NCBI RefSeq assembly: GCF_024139115.2
Contig: NC_085140.1
Location: forward strand, 320,605,259-320,669,258
Direction: 5' to 3'
Source: Armigeres subalbatus
Taxonomy: Eukaryota; Arthropoda; Insecta; Diptera; Culicidae
Length of the DNA stretch: 64,000 bases
The translations under genes and the position numbers were made by a program. Within the stretch, counting starts at the first letter, position 1; each line of letters starts with the position of its first letter. This document shows, in pieces, positions 32,280-42,800 of the stretch. The notes under the pieces were generated by a model. It was given only the letters and a program-made list of their open reading frames with translations, did not search any database and was not told where the DNA came from.

Positions 32280-33830
32280 AAACAATGTTGTAAATTACTC
32301 AAGAAATTCCTCCAGGAATTCCTTCGCAAGTTCACCCAGAAATTGCTTAAGCCATTCAATCAAAATTCCATCAGGAATCACATAGGAAATTACTCCAGGT
32401 ATTCCTTTAAAAGTGTCTCCATAGATTTCATCGGAAAATCCTCCGGATTTAATTTGAAAATTTCTTTGCTAAAACTTTAGAAAACATCTAAAGGAATTGT
32501 TTCGGAAATTCCTTTAGAGATGCATTTGGCGATTCCTTTACGATTTTTTTTAAGTTCCTCTAGGTGTTTGTTCGAAAATTTCTTCCCTCGGAAATACCTT
32601 TATAAAATACTTTGCAGATTTCTTCAGATATTGGTTAAGTTTTCTATCGGAAATCTCTTTGAATTTTATTTCATTTTTTTAAAAGAAACTTCTTAAGGAA
32701 ATGTTCCGGAAATATGTTTGGGAATTTCTTCAGGATATCCTTCAGAACTTCTTACGAAAACTCTTTTAGGAAATGTGTTGAAGCAAAAATATGAGATTGC
32801 TGGGTCCATGACGTTAGGCATAATACCTCCCGTATGTCGTGGGCTGTGTTTGGGCTGTCGTGGGCTGTTTTATGCCTAACGTACTCATGCCTAACGTCCT
32901 TATACCTGTTCGGGTGACCAAAATCTAGTTTGCTTGGACCTAGCAGCCAAGGTACCGGTACTATAAGTGTTAAACGGCCAAGTTATAGCCTATTCAGATT
33001 ACGCCATTTATGATCATAAATATCATGATAAACAACAACCTGATGCCATGTCCACCCATCTCCATACATTCAATTTTCCGTTTTAACACGATATTTATTA
33101 CGATAAATAATCTAATCGTAATCTGAATAGGCTATTAAGCTTATTGAAGCAAATTTTGGCAGAATAATTTCAATGGTTAGAGCGCCACTAGCATTCTATT
33201 ACTGCTTTATTGTAAAAACCTTCGAAAAATGCTACGGATATTTTTTTTAAATTCCTTGGGATTTTTTAGGAACTCATTCATATTCGCATCTTAAGGAAAA
33301 CTTTAGAAAACACTTGAAGGAGTTTTTCCGAATATTTTGCTTTTAATAATTCTTTGTAAATACTTCGAGAATACCTTTAGAAACTCCTTTGAAAATCCTT
33401 CACAAATGACTACACACTTTTTTTTTTAAATCCCTTCAGGTTAAGCACATTTCAGGAATTTCTTAAAGAAACCATACGAAAAATCGTCCGGAAATTCGTT
33501 TTGAAATTCCTCCGGGAATTCTTTTCGATTTTTACCCTGGAAATTCCTCCAGAAAGAATTTAGAAAATTGCTAATAATTCTTATGGACATTCTTTTAGTG
33601 ATTTCTTTGAATAATTCCTTGGAAAACTGATCCCGAAATTCCTTCAGAAGTTCCTCCAGGAATTGCTTTGAAAAATCCTAACTAATTTAGTATTTTTAAA
33701 TATTCCTAAAAAAATCCGAGGGGATACTCAAAAGAAAGCAATCCCTAATTGATTTCCCGAATAAATTCCTAGATTTCACCAAGAATAGCTTCGGAAATTC
33801 TCTAGGAATTCTTTAGAAAATGGCAAAACT
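32280..33830. repeat. Degenerate TTCCTCCAGGAATTCCTT array
   Basis: Irregular words such as AAGAAATTCCTCCAGGAATT, GGAAATTCCTTTAGAG and CTTCAGAAGTTCCTCCAGGA fill the nested hAT-like element. They are interrupted by a palindromic block with TATGCCTAACGT words (about 32800-32920) and a MITE (32996-33134). Small frames such as 32155-32480 are repeat by-products. Confidence 0.7.
32996..33134. mobile_element. 139-bp MITE with TTA target duplication
   Basis: Perfect terminal inverted repeats TAGCCTATTCAGATTACG at both ends, flanked by TTA (32993-32995, 33135-33137). A TTA duplication fits PIF/Harbinger. Internal CGATATTTATTACGATAAAT is partly palindromic. This is the innermost layer of the 31.3-34.4 kb nest. 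Confidence 0.88.
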
Positions 33831-34479
33831 TTTTTGGCGGAACAACGATCCATTAACGTTTACTACATTTTCAGTAGATTTGATTGGTTATTTATTCAAA
33901 TATTATTAAGGATTTTTTCATTTTTTGAGAGAATTTCACACATGATCACCGGGTATTGAAATTTCCCTGATTATGTCAGGAATTCCCTGATAATTCCAGG
34001 TTTTTTCCAGGTGGGGAGAAATTTCCTGATAATTCCAGGTTTTCCAGGTTTTTCCAGGTAGTAGACACCCTGTGCTTCTTTAATTCATTGTACCGATAAT
34101 TTGAATCAATAAATGGAAATTTTAAATGAAACCTTTGAAATTCTATTAACTTTTGTTTCCTACCTGGGGCCTTTCAAATATCATATCATACTCGCTTATG
34201 CAATCATTTTAAATTATGTAAAATATTATTTTTCGTTTCAAATTAAAAATAATAGTTTTGCAGCGCGAGCTTTGATTTAAAACTTACATATTGAATAACG
34301 AATAATAAAAAAAACTTCTCGAGCCAGGTAGAAAAGCTGGCGAGCCAATTATGAGGTTATTTTTCGTACATCATGCCACGGGCCACAAAAAATGGAGCAG
34401 AGGGCCGCATCTGGCCCGCGGGCCGTAAGTTGGGCAGCCCTGAGCTAGGAGCTAGATGAATATGAAAATCTTTTCCTTC

Positions 34480-34930
34480 GCGATTTCATCTGATCAATCT
34501 TACACAATTCACATCGCTCGATCCCAGGAAATGAGAAAGCGGACTCTCTGGCTAAGGTGGGCGCTATGGAAGGCGATATTTACGATCGACAAATTACCTT
34601 CGATGATTTTTTCTCACTAGTTCGTCAGGAAACCTTGATCAGCTGACAACGAAACTGGACAAATGGGGAAATGGGTAGATGGCTGGATTCAATTCGCCAA
34701 CAGGTGTCAAAGCTGCTTTGGTTAAAAAAAAATGAATTTGGGACGAGACTTCATTCGAACCATGTGTCGTCTAATGTCAAATCACTACTCTTCAAATGCA
34801 AATCTTTATCGAGTGGGGCTTTCAGAAGGCAATCTCTGTGTTGGGGGCGCAAATTATCAGGACAGGACATTGACCATGTCGTGTGGACGTCCGAGGAGCG
34901 TTTCATTAGGCATCATTATCGCTAGGTGTA
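34480..34930 (+). pseudogene. I-clade LINE relic: RNase H end and C-terminal Cys motif
   Basis: From about 34521 the frame reads IPGNEKADSLAKVGAMEGD, the end of an LINE RNase H domain (family pattern PGNExADxLAxxGA), then FDDFFSLVRQETLIS and a stop. Other frames continue GRDFIRTMCRLMSNHYSSN and LCVGGANYQD, then QDIDHVVWTSEERF. This is the C-terminal Cys/His motif with at least one cysteine lost. At least three frameshifts are present. It begins 38 bases after the hAT-like element at 31284-34441. Confidence 0.65.
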
Positions 34931-35279
34931 TTAATCAGGGTTTCAATTTTTGTTCTCTTTATAAGAGTAGTCGTTCAACACTTTTATCAGGAGCGCGCTT
35001 AGACGTAAAAATAAGGGCCCATTATTTTAAATTTATAATTTTTTGACACATATGTATGTACCAGAAAAAGATATGGAGTATGGACGCAGTCAGAAATTTC
35101 CAAAATACACAGAAAGCTTTTCAGAAAAAAAAATGTTCTAGGACACTTATATAAACAATAGAACTAATCTAGATCAGTTTCAGTGGCGTCTTGTAACCTC
35201 ACTTTTTGCCTGTTCAACGACACAAAAATAGAAAATTTTGATATTTTAACATCCCGAATAGGAAATAAAATAATCAGAG
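34931..35279. other. No recognisable feature
   Basis: AT-rich linker; nothing seen. Confidence 0.4.
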
Positions 35280-35459
35280 CACGCAAAAAAAGCGTTCCCG
35301 AATTCGTGAACCAGGTCATGGATTCGGGAACACCAGTCACGTTTTCCAGAACGTTCCAGAAAACGTGACTGTATTCCCGAATCCGTGACTGTTATTCCCG
35401 AAAAAAAATACACCGTAAACTCGTTAGTTCACGAATTCACGAACGCTTTTTTTTGGGTG
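35280..35459. mobile_element. 180-bp fold-back MITE with nested palindromes
   Basis: The outer arms (CACGCAAAAAAAGCGTTCCC, GAATTCGTGAAC, and the mirrored GTTCACGAATTC, GAACGCTTTTTTTTGGGTG) pair. An inner near-palindrome AGTCACGTTTTCCAGAACG is mirrored by GTTCCAGAAAACGTGACT at 35335-35370. ATTCCCGAA words recur. No clean target duplication seen. Confidence 0.75.
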
Positions 35460-35819
35460 AGTCGATTAAGCTTATCAAAATCTATCTATTCCATGCATTT
35501 ATGGGTAGAAATTTTTCAAGTTTGAATTTGTTGAACAGGTAGATTGAGGTTAAGGAATCGTCACTGATCAGTGTAAAGCTATCTGAAGGAAAAGAAAAAT
35601 CATCAAAAGGAAGCCCAGTCTTACCATGAAGTGACAGAATCTGTTGAACGCATATCCAGGACGAGTTGAGGTTTTGTGCAGTTTAATGAAAGTGCCTCAG
35701 AGTGAATAGTAATTAAGGCATTCTATACCTTTTGAGGTGCAAGACACGATAATCATTTTAGAGGCAAGGCAAAAAATAAAATATTGTGAATTATATAAAA
35801 TACGACAGATTTAAGTGGG
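35460..35819. other. No recognisable feature
   Basis: AT-rich sequence without a supported gene or element. Confidence 0.35.
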
Positions 35820-36010
35820 TTCGTAACATAATGCGAATGTCGGAAGAAAAATAGCAGATACAGCATTCAATAGAGAACCGGACAGAGGGTGGCAACTTCG
35901 TGGAAGGTCACGAACACGCTGGCTGCACGTGGAGGATTCGGACCGAGGGCATTAAAAGTTCGGGGAAACTGGAGGGATATTGCACAAGACCACCGATTAT
36001 GAAGATCTAC
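35820..36010 (+). pseudogene. RTE-like LINE relic, C-terminus of Pol
   Basis: Across frames it reads RNIMRMSEEK, NREPDRGWQLRGRSRTRWL and GNWRDIAQDH. This matches the RWAGHVVRMPE, EPGR..LRGRPRTRWL and DWKRLAQDR blocks at 55490-55690. The match is clear in order but diverged, with frameshifts. It is older than the copy at 54094-55735. Confidence 0.6.
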
Positions 36011-36361
36011 AATACGTCAGTCACAGATGTATTGACGCTGTAGCGAACCAGATGTACAGATAGGTATGCAAGGCATGCAGTTGAAATTTTGCACAGTTTT
36101 ATACTAGAAAAGGTTTATTGATGATGTACAATTCGTTTAACAGGACGGAGAGAAGACGGCTCCATTGGCGACGACTTGTCCTTCTTGCGAAAGTTCCACT
36201 GTCTATAAAAGTGATCTGAATCACAAAATCAAAACATTTTCTTATTCCATACACTTTTGTGCATCAATCGAAATTCATAACTCTGGCGCCATATTAACCT
36301 TTGATCGATTCTTCCATCACCAGCGCTCGTATGCGCAGTTATCGAAGAGAGTATCCAAGCG

Positions 36362-36435
36362 TTGATGGACCTGTGGTCTACATGTAGGATGCTCGATCTT
36401 GACGTCCATGGTTCGAACCCAGTCTGCAGCACTTG
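36362..36435 (+). repeat. tRNA-like sequence, probable SINE head
   Basis: GGTTCGAACCC is a perfect B box and TGTGGTCTACATGTAGG is an A-box-like block 35 bases upstream. The flanks do not fold into a convincing cloverleaf with an acceptor stem. It is better read as a tRNA-derived repeat than a tRNA gene. Confidence 0.4.
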
Positions 36436-36439
36436 TTGG

Positions 36440-36725
36440 AAGGGCCGTTTATGTCGAAAGCCATTTGGCCGAAGACTACTAGACCGAAAGTTGTTTACCC
36501 GAATTCATCTGGCTGAAAGTCATTGGCCAAAATTATAGGCTGAAATGGCATATGGCCGAAAATTCCGTTTGGTCGAAGTGGTCGTTATTTCTGTCTAACG
36601 ACCAAACTGTTTGGCCAAACAGGTCATACGGCCGAAAATGTCGTTTGGCCTAACGGATCATACGAAAGCAAACGTCGTTTGCTGAACAGGTCACACGACC
36701 AGAAATATAATTCGGCCGAACCATA
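36440..36725. repeat. TTTGGCCGAAA minisatellite, short array
   Basis: Units such as CATTTGGCCGAAGACTA, AAAATGTCGTTTGGCC and GGTCATACGGCCGAAAATG match the array at 15100-16310. Confidence 0.75.
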
Positions 36726-37165
36726 GTGAAGTGTGAAGTAATAAATCACGGAGGAGCAGTAAGAAATGAAGATTGAGGAGTGAGAAGTGAAATTTCTCAC
36801 ATCTCACTTATTATTTCTTACTTTTTACTTCTCAATTCACCATTCACACTTTTCACAGTGAGAAATGAGAGATGAGAAACGAGGAGTGAGGAGTGAAAAG
36901 TCCCATTTCTCTCTTCAGACTCCTCATGTTTCACTTCTCACTTTTCTCACTTCTTATTATTAAACGTTAAAAGTGCGAATTGTGAAGTGAAAAATGAGAA
37001 AAGAGGAGTGAGATGTGAAAAATTTCACTCATATCTCCTTACTCTTTATTTTTCACTTTTACTCCTCATTTTTCATATCTCTTTCGCGCTCTCTTTTCTC
37101 AGGGAGAAGTCACACTTCTCACTCCTCATTTCTCACTAAAAATTGAAAAGTAAGAAATGAAAATG
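36726..37165. repeat. GAGAAGTGAGAA array with strand flips
   Basis: Purine-rich GAGAAGTGAGAAATGAG stretches alternate with pyrimidine-rich TTTCTCACTTCTCAC stretches at intervals of about 60-120 bp, so successive segments can pair as hairpins. Related to 4180-4640 and 46030-47050. Confidence 0.7.
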
Positions 37166-37639
37166 GTCATTTGACTTCTTCAAATGACAATGAATTTCGT
37201 TAAATATCTTGGCGGTGCATATACACAGCACATGTTTCGAAATGAACAAATTGATATGAAATTTGTGAAAAAGAATCCACGTGTCCTGGAGGAACTCGAA
37301 ACCTCAACCTCCTACTCTCTAGATAGGCGTGATAACCCCAACACAACAAGACCACTTAAAGGTCACGTCTGCGGAAAAGCCATCAGAATCCGAGTACCAA
37401 CCGAGCCGAGTTGCCGAATAATAGGCAATTAATTGTAATCAAGTGTCGGTCTTCCACCGTCGTTAGTCGTTTGAGTACACGCGACCGCATGCATAGAGCA
37501 ATCACACTCATCAAACCCTTTGGTCGTATGTCGCTTTCGACCAAATGACAGTTTCGATCAACCGTTTTCGGCCTTAACACCGTGTCAGCCAAAAAGAAAC
37601 ACAATGTGTCATATATTATATATATTATCTGTCCTACGG
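37166..37639. other. Mixed repeats; tRNA-like block on the minus strand
   Basis: The minus strand reads GAGGTTTCGAGTTCCTCC near 37310, which resembles a B box. CGAGTTGCCGAATAATAGGC (about 37402) matches a block at 24700. TTTCGACCAAATGAC-type words occur at 37530-37580. No gene. Confidence 0.35.
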
Positions 37640-38345
37640 AGGCGATTATAGTAGGGGTAGGAGGGTCATTGGAAAAGGGGAGGGGTATGAGGGACGTCTT
37701 TTTTAACGCATTGGTCGATTTTAACCAAATTTGGAGCACGTATTCTCTATGCTAAGGAGATTTACAGGATCCTATGCGAAAGTTGCCCAGCGTGCTACGT
37801 AGGTATGACGTCAAGTAAACTAAAAATGAAGCATTGCCAGCCACCGCACCTGTTCCAATAGACTGCAAAGCATGTGTGATCAAGCCAAAACAGCGGAGGA
37901 TCAAGATGTAGCTATCCTTCGGGAACGAACAGCGCTACTCGATCACTCCATCGTCAACCAACACGAATTGTGGTGACAAATAGGTCCTATGCTGAGGGCT
38001 AATATGACAACAAAACGGAACATAGTTAGTAAGTACACTCAACATAAAACATAAAAACAAAATAAACAAATTCATTGTCCACAGACTCCTTGAAAAAGGC
38101 ACAATACATTTGTCCGATACTGAAGCCGAGACTGAAAGCCAAAACCTCAAATGTCGCCATCTTAGTCGAATCAATTAAGTGAGGAGATAATTTTAGAGAG
38201 AGTGGGAGGGTCATTTGGAAAAGAAGAAGGTTGTAAGGGAATACATTGTTTTAGAAAACGGATATTCAGTATAACTCCTGCATCACTTGACCAATTTCAA
38301 CCAAAGTTGGAACACATATTCTCGTTCTTAGTTTTTTACCTCTTT
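37640..38345 (+). repeat. Two direct copies of an unclassified repeat
   Basis: Both 37640-37765 and 38195-38345 contain GGAGGGTCATT-GGAAAAG, then GACCAATTTCAACCAAAGTT or GGTCGATTTTAACCAAATTT, GGA-CAC-TATTCTC and a pyrimidine-rich end. They lie about 560 bp apart in the same orientation. The sequence between them shows nothing further. Confidence 0.5.
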
Positions 38346-38358
38346 GGGATTGTACATT

Positions 38359-38508
38359 TCTCGCTTAACTTTTCGAAAGGAACTAAGTAACATGTATTTC
38401 ATTAATTAATCTGAGTACTGCAAGCTTTCATTTTGGTCTTTTGATTACAATATTCGAATTAATTTATGAAAAAATGTTACATAGGTCCTTTTGAAAAGTT
38501 AAGCGAGA
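38359..38508. mobile_element. 150-bp MITE family U, copy 1
   Basis: Arms: TCTCGCTTAACTTTTCGAAA, GGAACTAAGTAACA at the left and, read inward from the right, TCTCGCTTAACTTTTCAAAA, GGACCTATGTAACA. The middle contains AGTACTGCAA and TTGATTACAATATTCGAATT. A second copy is at 48372-48525 and a partial one at 40363-40447. Confidence 0.85.
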
Positions 38509-38739
38509 ATTTCCTGTGAATTTTTGAAAAAAAATCTCATCTTATTTAATTCCATCTTCTTCTCCGTTGTTTTATCCTAATTAATTATAAATTCACACAC
38601 ACAAAAATAGTTTTAAAACATGCAAAACCACCTCTTTTCCACAAAAAACTAGTTTGTGCTAATTATCTATTAATACTATAATAAATTGTAAAATAATTTG
38701 TTTGTAATTGTTTGTTTGTAATTGTTTGTAAATTGTTTG

Positions 38740-40361
38740 TAAACAAAAGATACAGTTGGATTCATTAAGTCGCTGAATTATTTTCGTCGTTTTTTCGAGT
38801 TTTTAAGCTTTTTAAATCGTGAATTTGTGCGCTTTGTGTCAATAAACTATCAATACACCTGTGAATACCGAAGTTGTTCAAAATAATGGAGGAGCGTTGT
38901 CACGGATGTGCGGTTTCAATCACCGATGATAATGATATAGTGTGTTGTCAAGGATTCTGCAAGGCTACTTTTCATTTGAAATGTTCCCAGCTCAGCGCTG
39001 GACTGTGGGACGAGGTAAAGTCAAACTCAATGATCTACTGGATGTGCCCGTCCTGTAGAAAATTGATGACTAACACCCGTTTTCGCGGCGCTCTAAGCTC
39101 CACCAATGAAATATTGCAAGCAGTTATGAGCGAACACAATCAGATGCTAGATGGGTTACGAGGAGAGATAAAAAAGAATACGGAGAAAATTAACGAAATT
39201 GTCGGTAAGCAGTATAATGCGCGCGGTAGCCGATTTTGGCATCGGAGGAATGTTGTTCGAATGGATTAAAACATATTTGTTGAGCAGAATTCAGTATGTG
39301 AGAGTTTGCAACAATACATCGGCTGCCTTCGATGTTAATTCAGGAGTTCCACAGGGTAGCCATTTGGGCCCGCTGCTTTTTGTCATGGTCATGAATAAAC
39401 TCCCGTCATTTATGACCAACGCGATAGTGTTGATTTATGCCGACGACGTAAAAATTTTTATGCCAGTAAAAGTCCTTGATGATTGTGTCTTGCTGCAAAA
39501 AGATCTTTGCAATTTTGAAAGATTTGTTAGTGGGAATGGACTAAGCGTCAATGCAAGCAAATGCTCGGTCATTACCTTCACCAGAAGAGTTCGGCCGATA
39601 TCATTTACCTACAGTTTAGGTCATGCAATCCTGCAACGAGTAGATAGTGTTCGAGATTTGGGCGTAACAATGGATCAGTCACTGACATTTAACGAACACA
39701 TAAACAGACTCATTAAGGACACATTGCAACTTTTTGCTCTCACCCGACGGTTTGGACGTGAGCTTACTGATCCACATGCAATTCTCACAATTTATGTTAG
39801 CCTCGTTAGGGACTAAACTGGATTTTGCGAGTGTGGTGTGGCGGCCACAATATGAAGTTCATATTCAACGGTTGGAGGCAGTACAGAGAAAGTTTTTAAG
39901 ATTTGCTGTGAGAAACCTTGGATGGAGAGAAGAGTTACCGGAGTATGAGAATCTCTGCTCGTTATTTGACCTCGACACCATCAGTAGCAGACACAAGATT
40001 GCTGACATCGTCTTTTTCTGTAGCATCTTGAGAGGGCGAATTAGTAGCCTATATCTCTATAACCGGCTCAACTTCAATACTAGCCCGGTTACTGTTCGTC
40101 GTCGGAGGGTCTTCGATCCTCCATTTAGATCAAGGAACTACACGCAGCACGAGCCCACCAGCAGGTTCATGACTGAATTTAACAGACTACAAGATGTAAT
40201 TTCTACAAACATGACAACAGATGTAATTCGTGATAGATTAAGATTATTTTTAAGAGGACAATTGTATATGTGACAACAATTATGTGTATAATGTTTAAAT
40301 AGGGTAACGGGCTTACAGCCTATAGTCCAATAAATCAAATCAAATAAATCAAATCAAATAC
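38740..40361 (+). pseudogene. CR1-like LINE with a PHD-finger ORF1 joined to half an RT
   Basis: ATG at 38886 opens ORF1: MEERCHGCAVS, VCCQGFCKATFHLKCSQLSA and WMCPSCRKLM form a Cys4-His-Cys3 PHD-type finger (residues about 5-60), followed by a helical stretch. Near 39200-39225 it runs straight into the second half of a reverse transcriptase: ADFGIGGMLFEWIKTYLLSR, GVPQGSHLGPLLF, LIYADDVKIFM (catalytic YADD) and LSVNASKCSVITF. One frameshift near 39800 separates the RT from its C-terminal region (TKLDFASVVWRPQY to LRLFLRGQLYM, ending 40273). The ORF1 end, endonuclease and RT start are deleted. The 3' end is CAATAAATCAAATCAAATAA repeats, the short tandem tail of CR1-type LINEs. Confidence 0.8.
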
Positions 40362-40362
40362 A

Positions 40363-40447
40363 TGCATTTATCTCATGAACTCATGTACTCAAATTAACTC
40401 ATGATAAAAATGTTACTTAGGTACTTTTGAAAAGTTAGACGATAATT
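40363..40447. mobile_element. Partial MITE family U
   Basis: AAATGTTACTTAGG, TACTTTTGAAAAGTTAGACG matches the right arm of 38359-38508; the left arm is missing. It directly follows the LINE tail, so the LINE may have replaced or split it. Confidence 0.55.
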
Positions 40448-42800
40448 GTATGTCATCTTCTTTCATTTGGTTGTCTCTTCCATTTTAAGTTCACTGCATT
40501 GAACTACAAAGGTTGGTGCCTCGAATTATTACAATAAACACAGTATAACCTTTTGGGCATTGTAGAATAGTAATGTGGAAAATCTTCGATTATTTTCATT
40601 TCTATAGTAAGCCTTATCACCTCTCGAGGTGGGCTGTGGAAGTGACGCAACTACGGCCACTATTTAAAACATCTTTCCGATTGATAAGCGGCTTAACCTC
40701 TCGATGACATAACCATAACTCCAACAACATTCTTCTTTTAATTATCAACATCGAACAAATTCCCAGGAACGCTGATAATTTTGTTTCTTATCTGTAGCAA
40801 GAAGCCGATATGTGGTGTCTAAAAATTGTATAACAACTCTTCTTCTTAATGTACCCAAAATCCCTATCAGATGCGTTGTCAAACTGCACGTAATCCACAT
40901 ATACCGGCATCGATGCGGCATATTGCTAACAGCTCACGGTGTACGTAACTGGCCTCACCCATGTTGAATTGGTTGGCCGATAACAATGTACTTGGTGCGA
41001 ATTCCCTGGAACAAAGTATCGCTTCCCGGAATAGATATTTTCACTGACAATGGAAGCAACAACAGACCTAAGCAACTTTGTCCCAGCAGTCATCCCTGTC
41101 TCAGTTTCAGCATTGAAATTTTTCCTTGAAACCCGAGTCCTCTTGGAACTGCAGTTTACATACCAAGTGTGCGCCATAACTGTGTAGTCACCTCGACCTA
41201 AATTCTGTTTAGTCGCGCACAGTGGAGCTGACTCTAGGACAACAAAGACCCCGTCGTCGCCGTTGTCGTCGTCTGGTCGCGATCATCTTGTCACACGTTC
41301 CTCTGGAAAAGCTAGTTAGTTAGTTAGTTAGCTCGATGGAATGTATCGCTCTGCGTCTAGTTTGTTAGTTATGTGTACAGTTGAGCTCAACCGAAGGCGA
41401 ACCGTCGTCCGTCGCTACAACACAGTCGTCGTCATCGTCGTTTCTATTTCTGCCATGGCAAAAAGCAAACACGAAACAGTTCGCTTTCTATTATCGTCAG
41501 GGCCGTTTTGTGCCGCTCGATGCTATTTGTTGTATGCATTTCAAGCACTATGCACTACGGGGCTAGTTAGTGCAGTGTGCAGTTTGTACATTGTCTATAC
41601 GACGACGTCGGTCTCCCCAGTTTGATGGTGTTCGTTTCGGTCCCCAATAGGTGTAGGAAAATATGGGGTGACACCGGACTTTTTCAGTTTTTCCAGAAAA
41701 CGTATGGGTAATATGTGTCCAAGTAATTGACGTTCCTATATTAGATATATACTATACTAGGGGAACTACATAGCTTAGACTAAACGGACATGGTTTAAAA
41801 GCTTTGGCAAAAAAAAAACAAATCTTAAGGTTATTAGATCTAAAGATAGTCATAATTATGAAAGATAAAATAATGTTAATTTATATCTTAAGATCATCTA
41901 ACAAAAATACATAGAAAGTAATCGATTTATCCGAAACAATTAATAAGGTCAAGATTATACCAAGTCTAATTTTTATTCAACTTGCTCATGGTTGCAATTC
42001 AACCCCATATTCACCTTACGTTGGAAATCTAATACTTTACTGGACTGAAATAATTGGCTTGCCAGTAGAGCTACTGCAGCAGCAATCCGCGGAAATTGTG
42101 CAATGAACGGCAACTCGCTGCATTTAAGAACAAAGTGCAATTTGATTCAACTACTTCGGCTGAAAGTGTGGATCGATTGCCGATGATTGAGACCATCCCT
42201 CCATCCGTTGTGCTGTTTGCTGTTTGTTGCACTGGAGGAGGCGATGGATGGCACTGTACGCTATAAGACAGGGAGTGAAACGGGAAGCACAACAATAACA
42301 AACAGCTTAAGTGTTTGTAATAAATGTTTGACCTATATTCGCGGGGCACTCTCCGTTACGTGCTTCGCTTAGTGGTGCTTTGTTGGAGCTGAGCTGTTGT
42401 AGGTGCAGTGCAATTGCTGGTTGGCTGCTGGTTGTATTTAGACGTCAATGCCGAACGATGAGATGGTGTGAAGTATTGCACCTTCCTTCCAACCCATGCA
42501 CCGACCACAGTCTGGGGCGAATCGGCACCCAGCTAGCGTTGGTTGTGTGCATGCTTGCTGGGAAATAGCAACACATACAACGTCCCGTGTATTTGTATAG
42601 TGGTAATTTATGGAGGGTAAAAAAAATGATGCAAAATTCCACCGTGAGGTTCCCATCAGTCGTCACGACGTCGTCAGGGGAACGATTGGGGTCGGGTCCT
42701 CCCCGCCCCGGTCGCATTACCCATGTCCGGCGGTGACTTTCCGATGGCGGGATGCAACGGGAATAGTCACAGGTTCATAGGATTTCCTATATGTATGTAT
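40448..42800. other. Low-repeat island with possible untranslated exons
   Basis: No transposon recognised. Bases 41200-41640 are GC-richer with CGTCGT runs and a TTAGTTAGTTAG microsatellite (41312-41332). An ATG in good context (GCCATGG, 41455) opens a 57-codon frame, MAKSKHETVRFLLSSG..., ending at 41625; a second plus frame overlaps it. Bases 42480-42740 are also GC-rich. These look like promoter-proximal or 5' untranslated DNA, but no exon can be proven by eye. Confidence 0.3.

Larger units (their letters stand above)
32097..34072. mobile_element. Nested hAT-like element with TTTTCCAGGT subterminal words
   Basis: Ends are CAGGGTGTCTACTC and, read inward from the right, CAGGGTGTCTACTACC. 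TGCTT flanks both sides (32092-32096, 34073-34077). CCCTGATTTTTCCAGG and TTTTTTCCAGGTG words follow the left end; CCTGATAATTCCAGG and TTTTCCAGGT are repeated about five times before the right end. The interior is a degenerate TTCC array plus a MITE; there is no transposase. It lies wholly within 31284-34441. Confidence 0.85.
31284..34441. mobile_element. hAT-like element (CAGGGCTGCCCAAC type), about 3.16 kb
   Basis: Left end AGGGCCTGCCCAACCTTTTC; right end, read inward, CAGGGCTGCCCAACTTAC. GCGGGCCACAAAA words lie inside both ends (31330-31350, 34370-34430). The outer flanks AAGCTAGG and GAGCTAGG match at 7 of 8 bases and overlap the left terminus, so the exact boundary is uncertain by a few bases. 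There is no transposase frame. A second hAT-like element (32097-34072) takes up most of the interior. Confidence 0.75.

Noticed and set aside
36362..36435. Possible tRNA gene with perfect GGTTCGAACCC
   Set aside because: No acceptor stem pairing seen; recorded as a tRNA-like repeat only.
38874..39269. Host PHD-finger gene
   Set aside because: The frame runs into a LINE reverse transcriptase and a LINE tail; a PHD-type ORF1 is known in CR1-type LINEs.
41455..41625. 57-codon frame from a good-context ATG
   Set aside because: Overlapping plus frame and CGTCGT-rich DNA make chance likely; kept only as a remark in the island entry.
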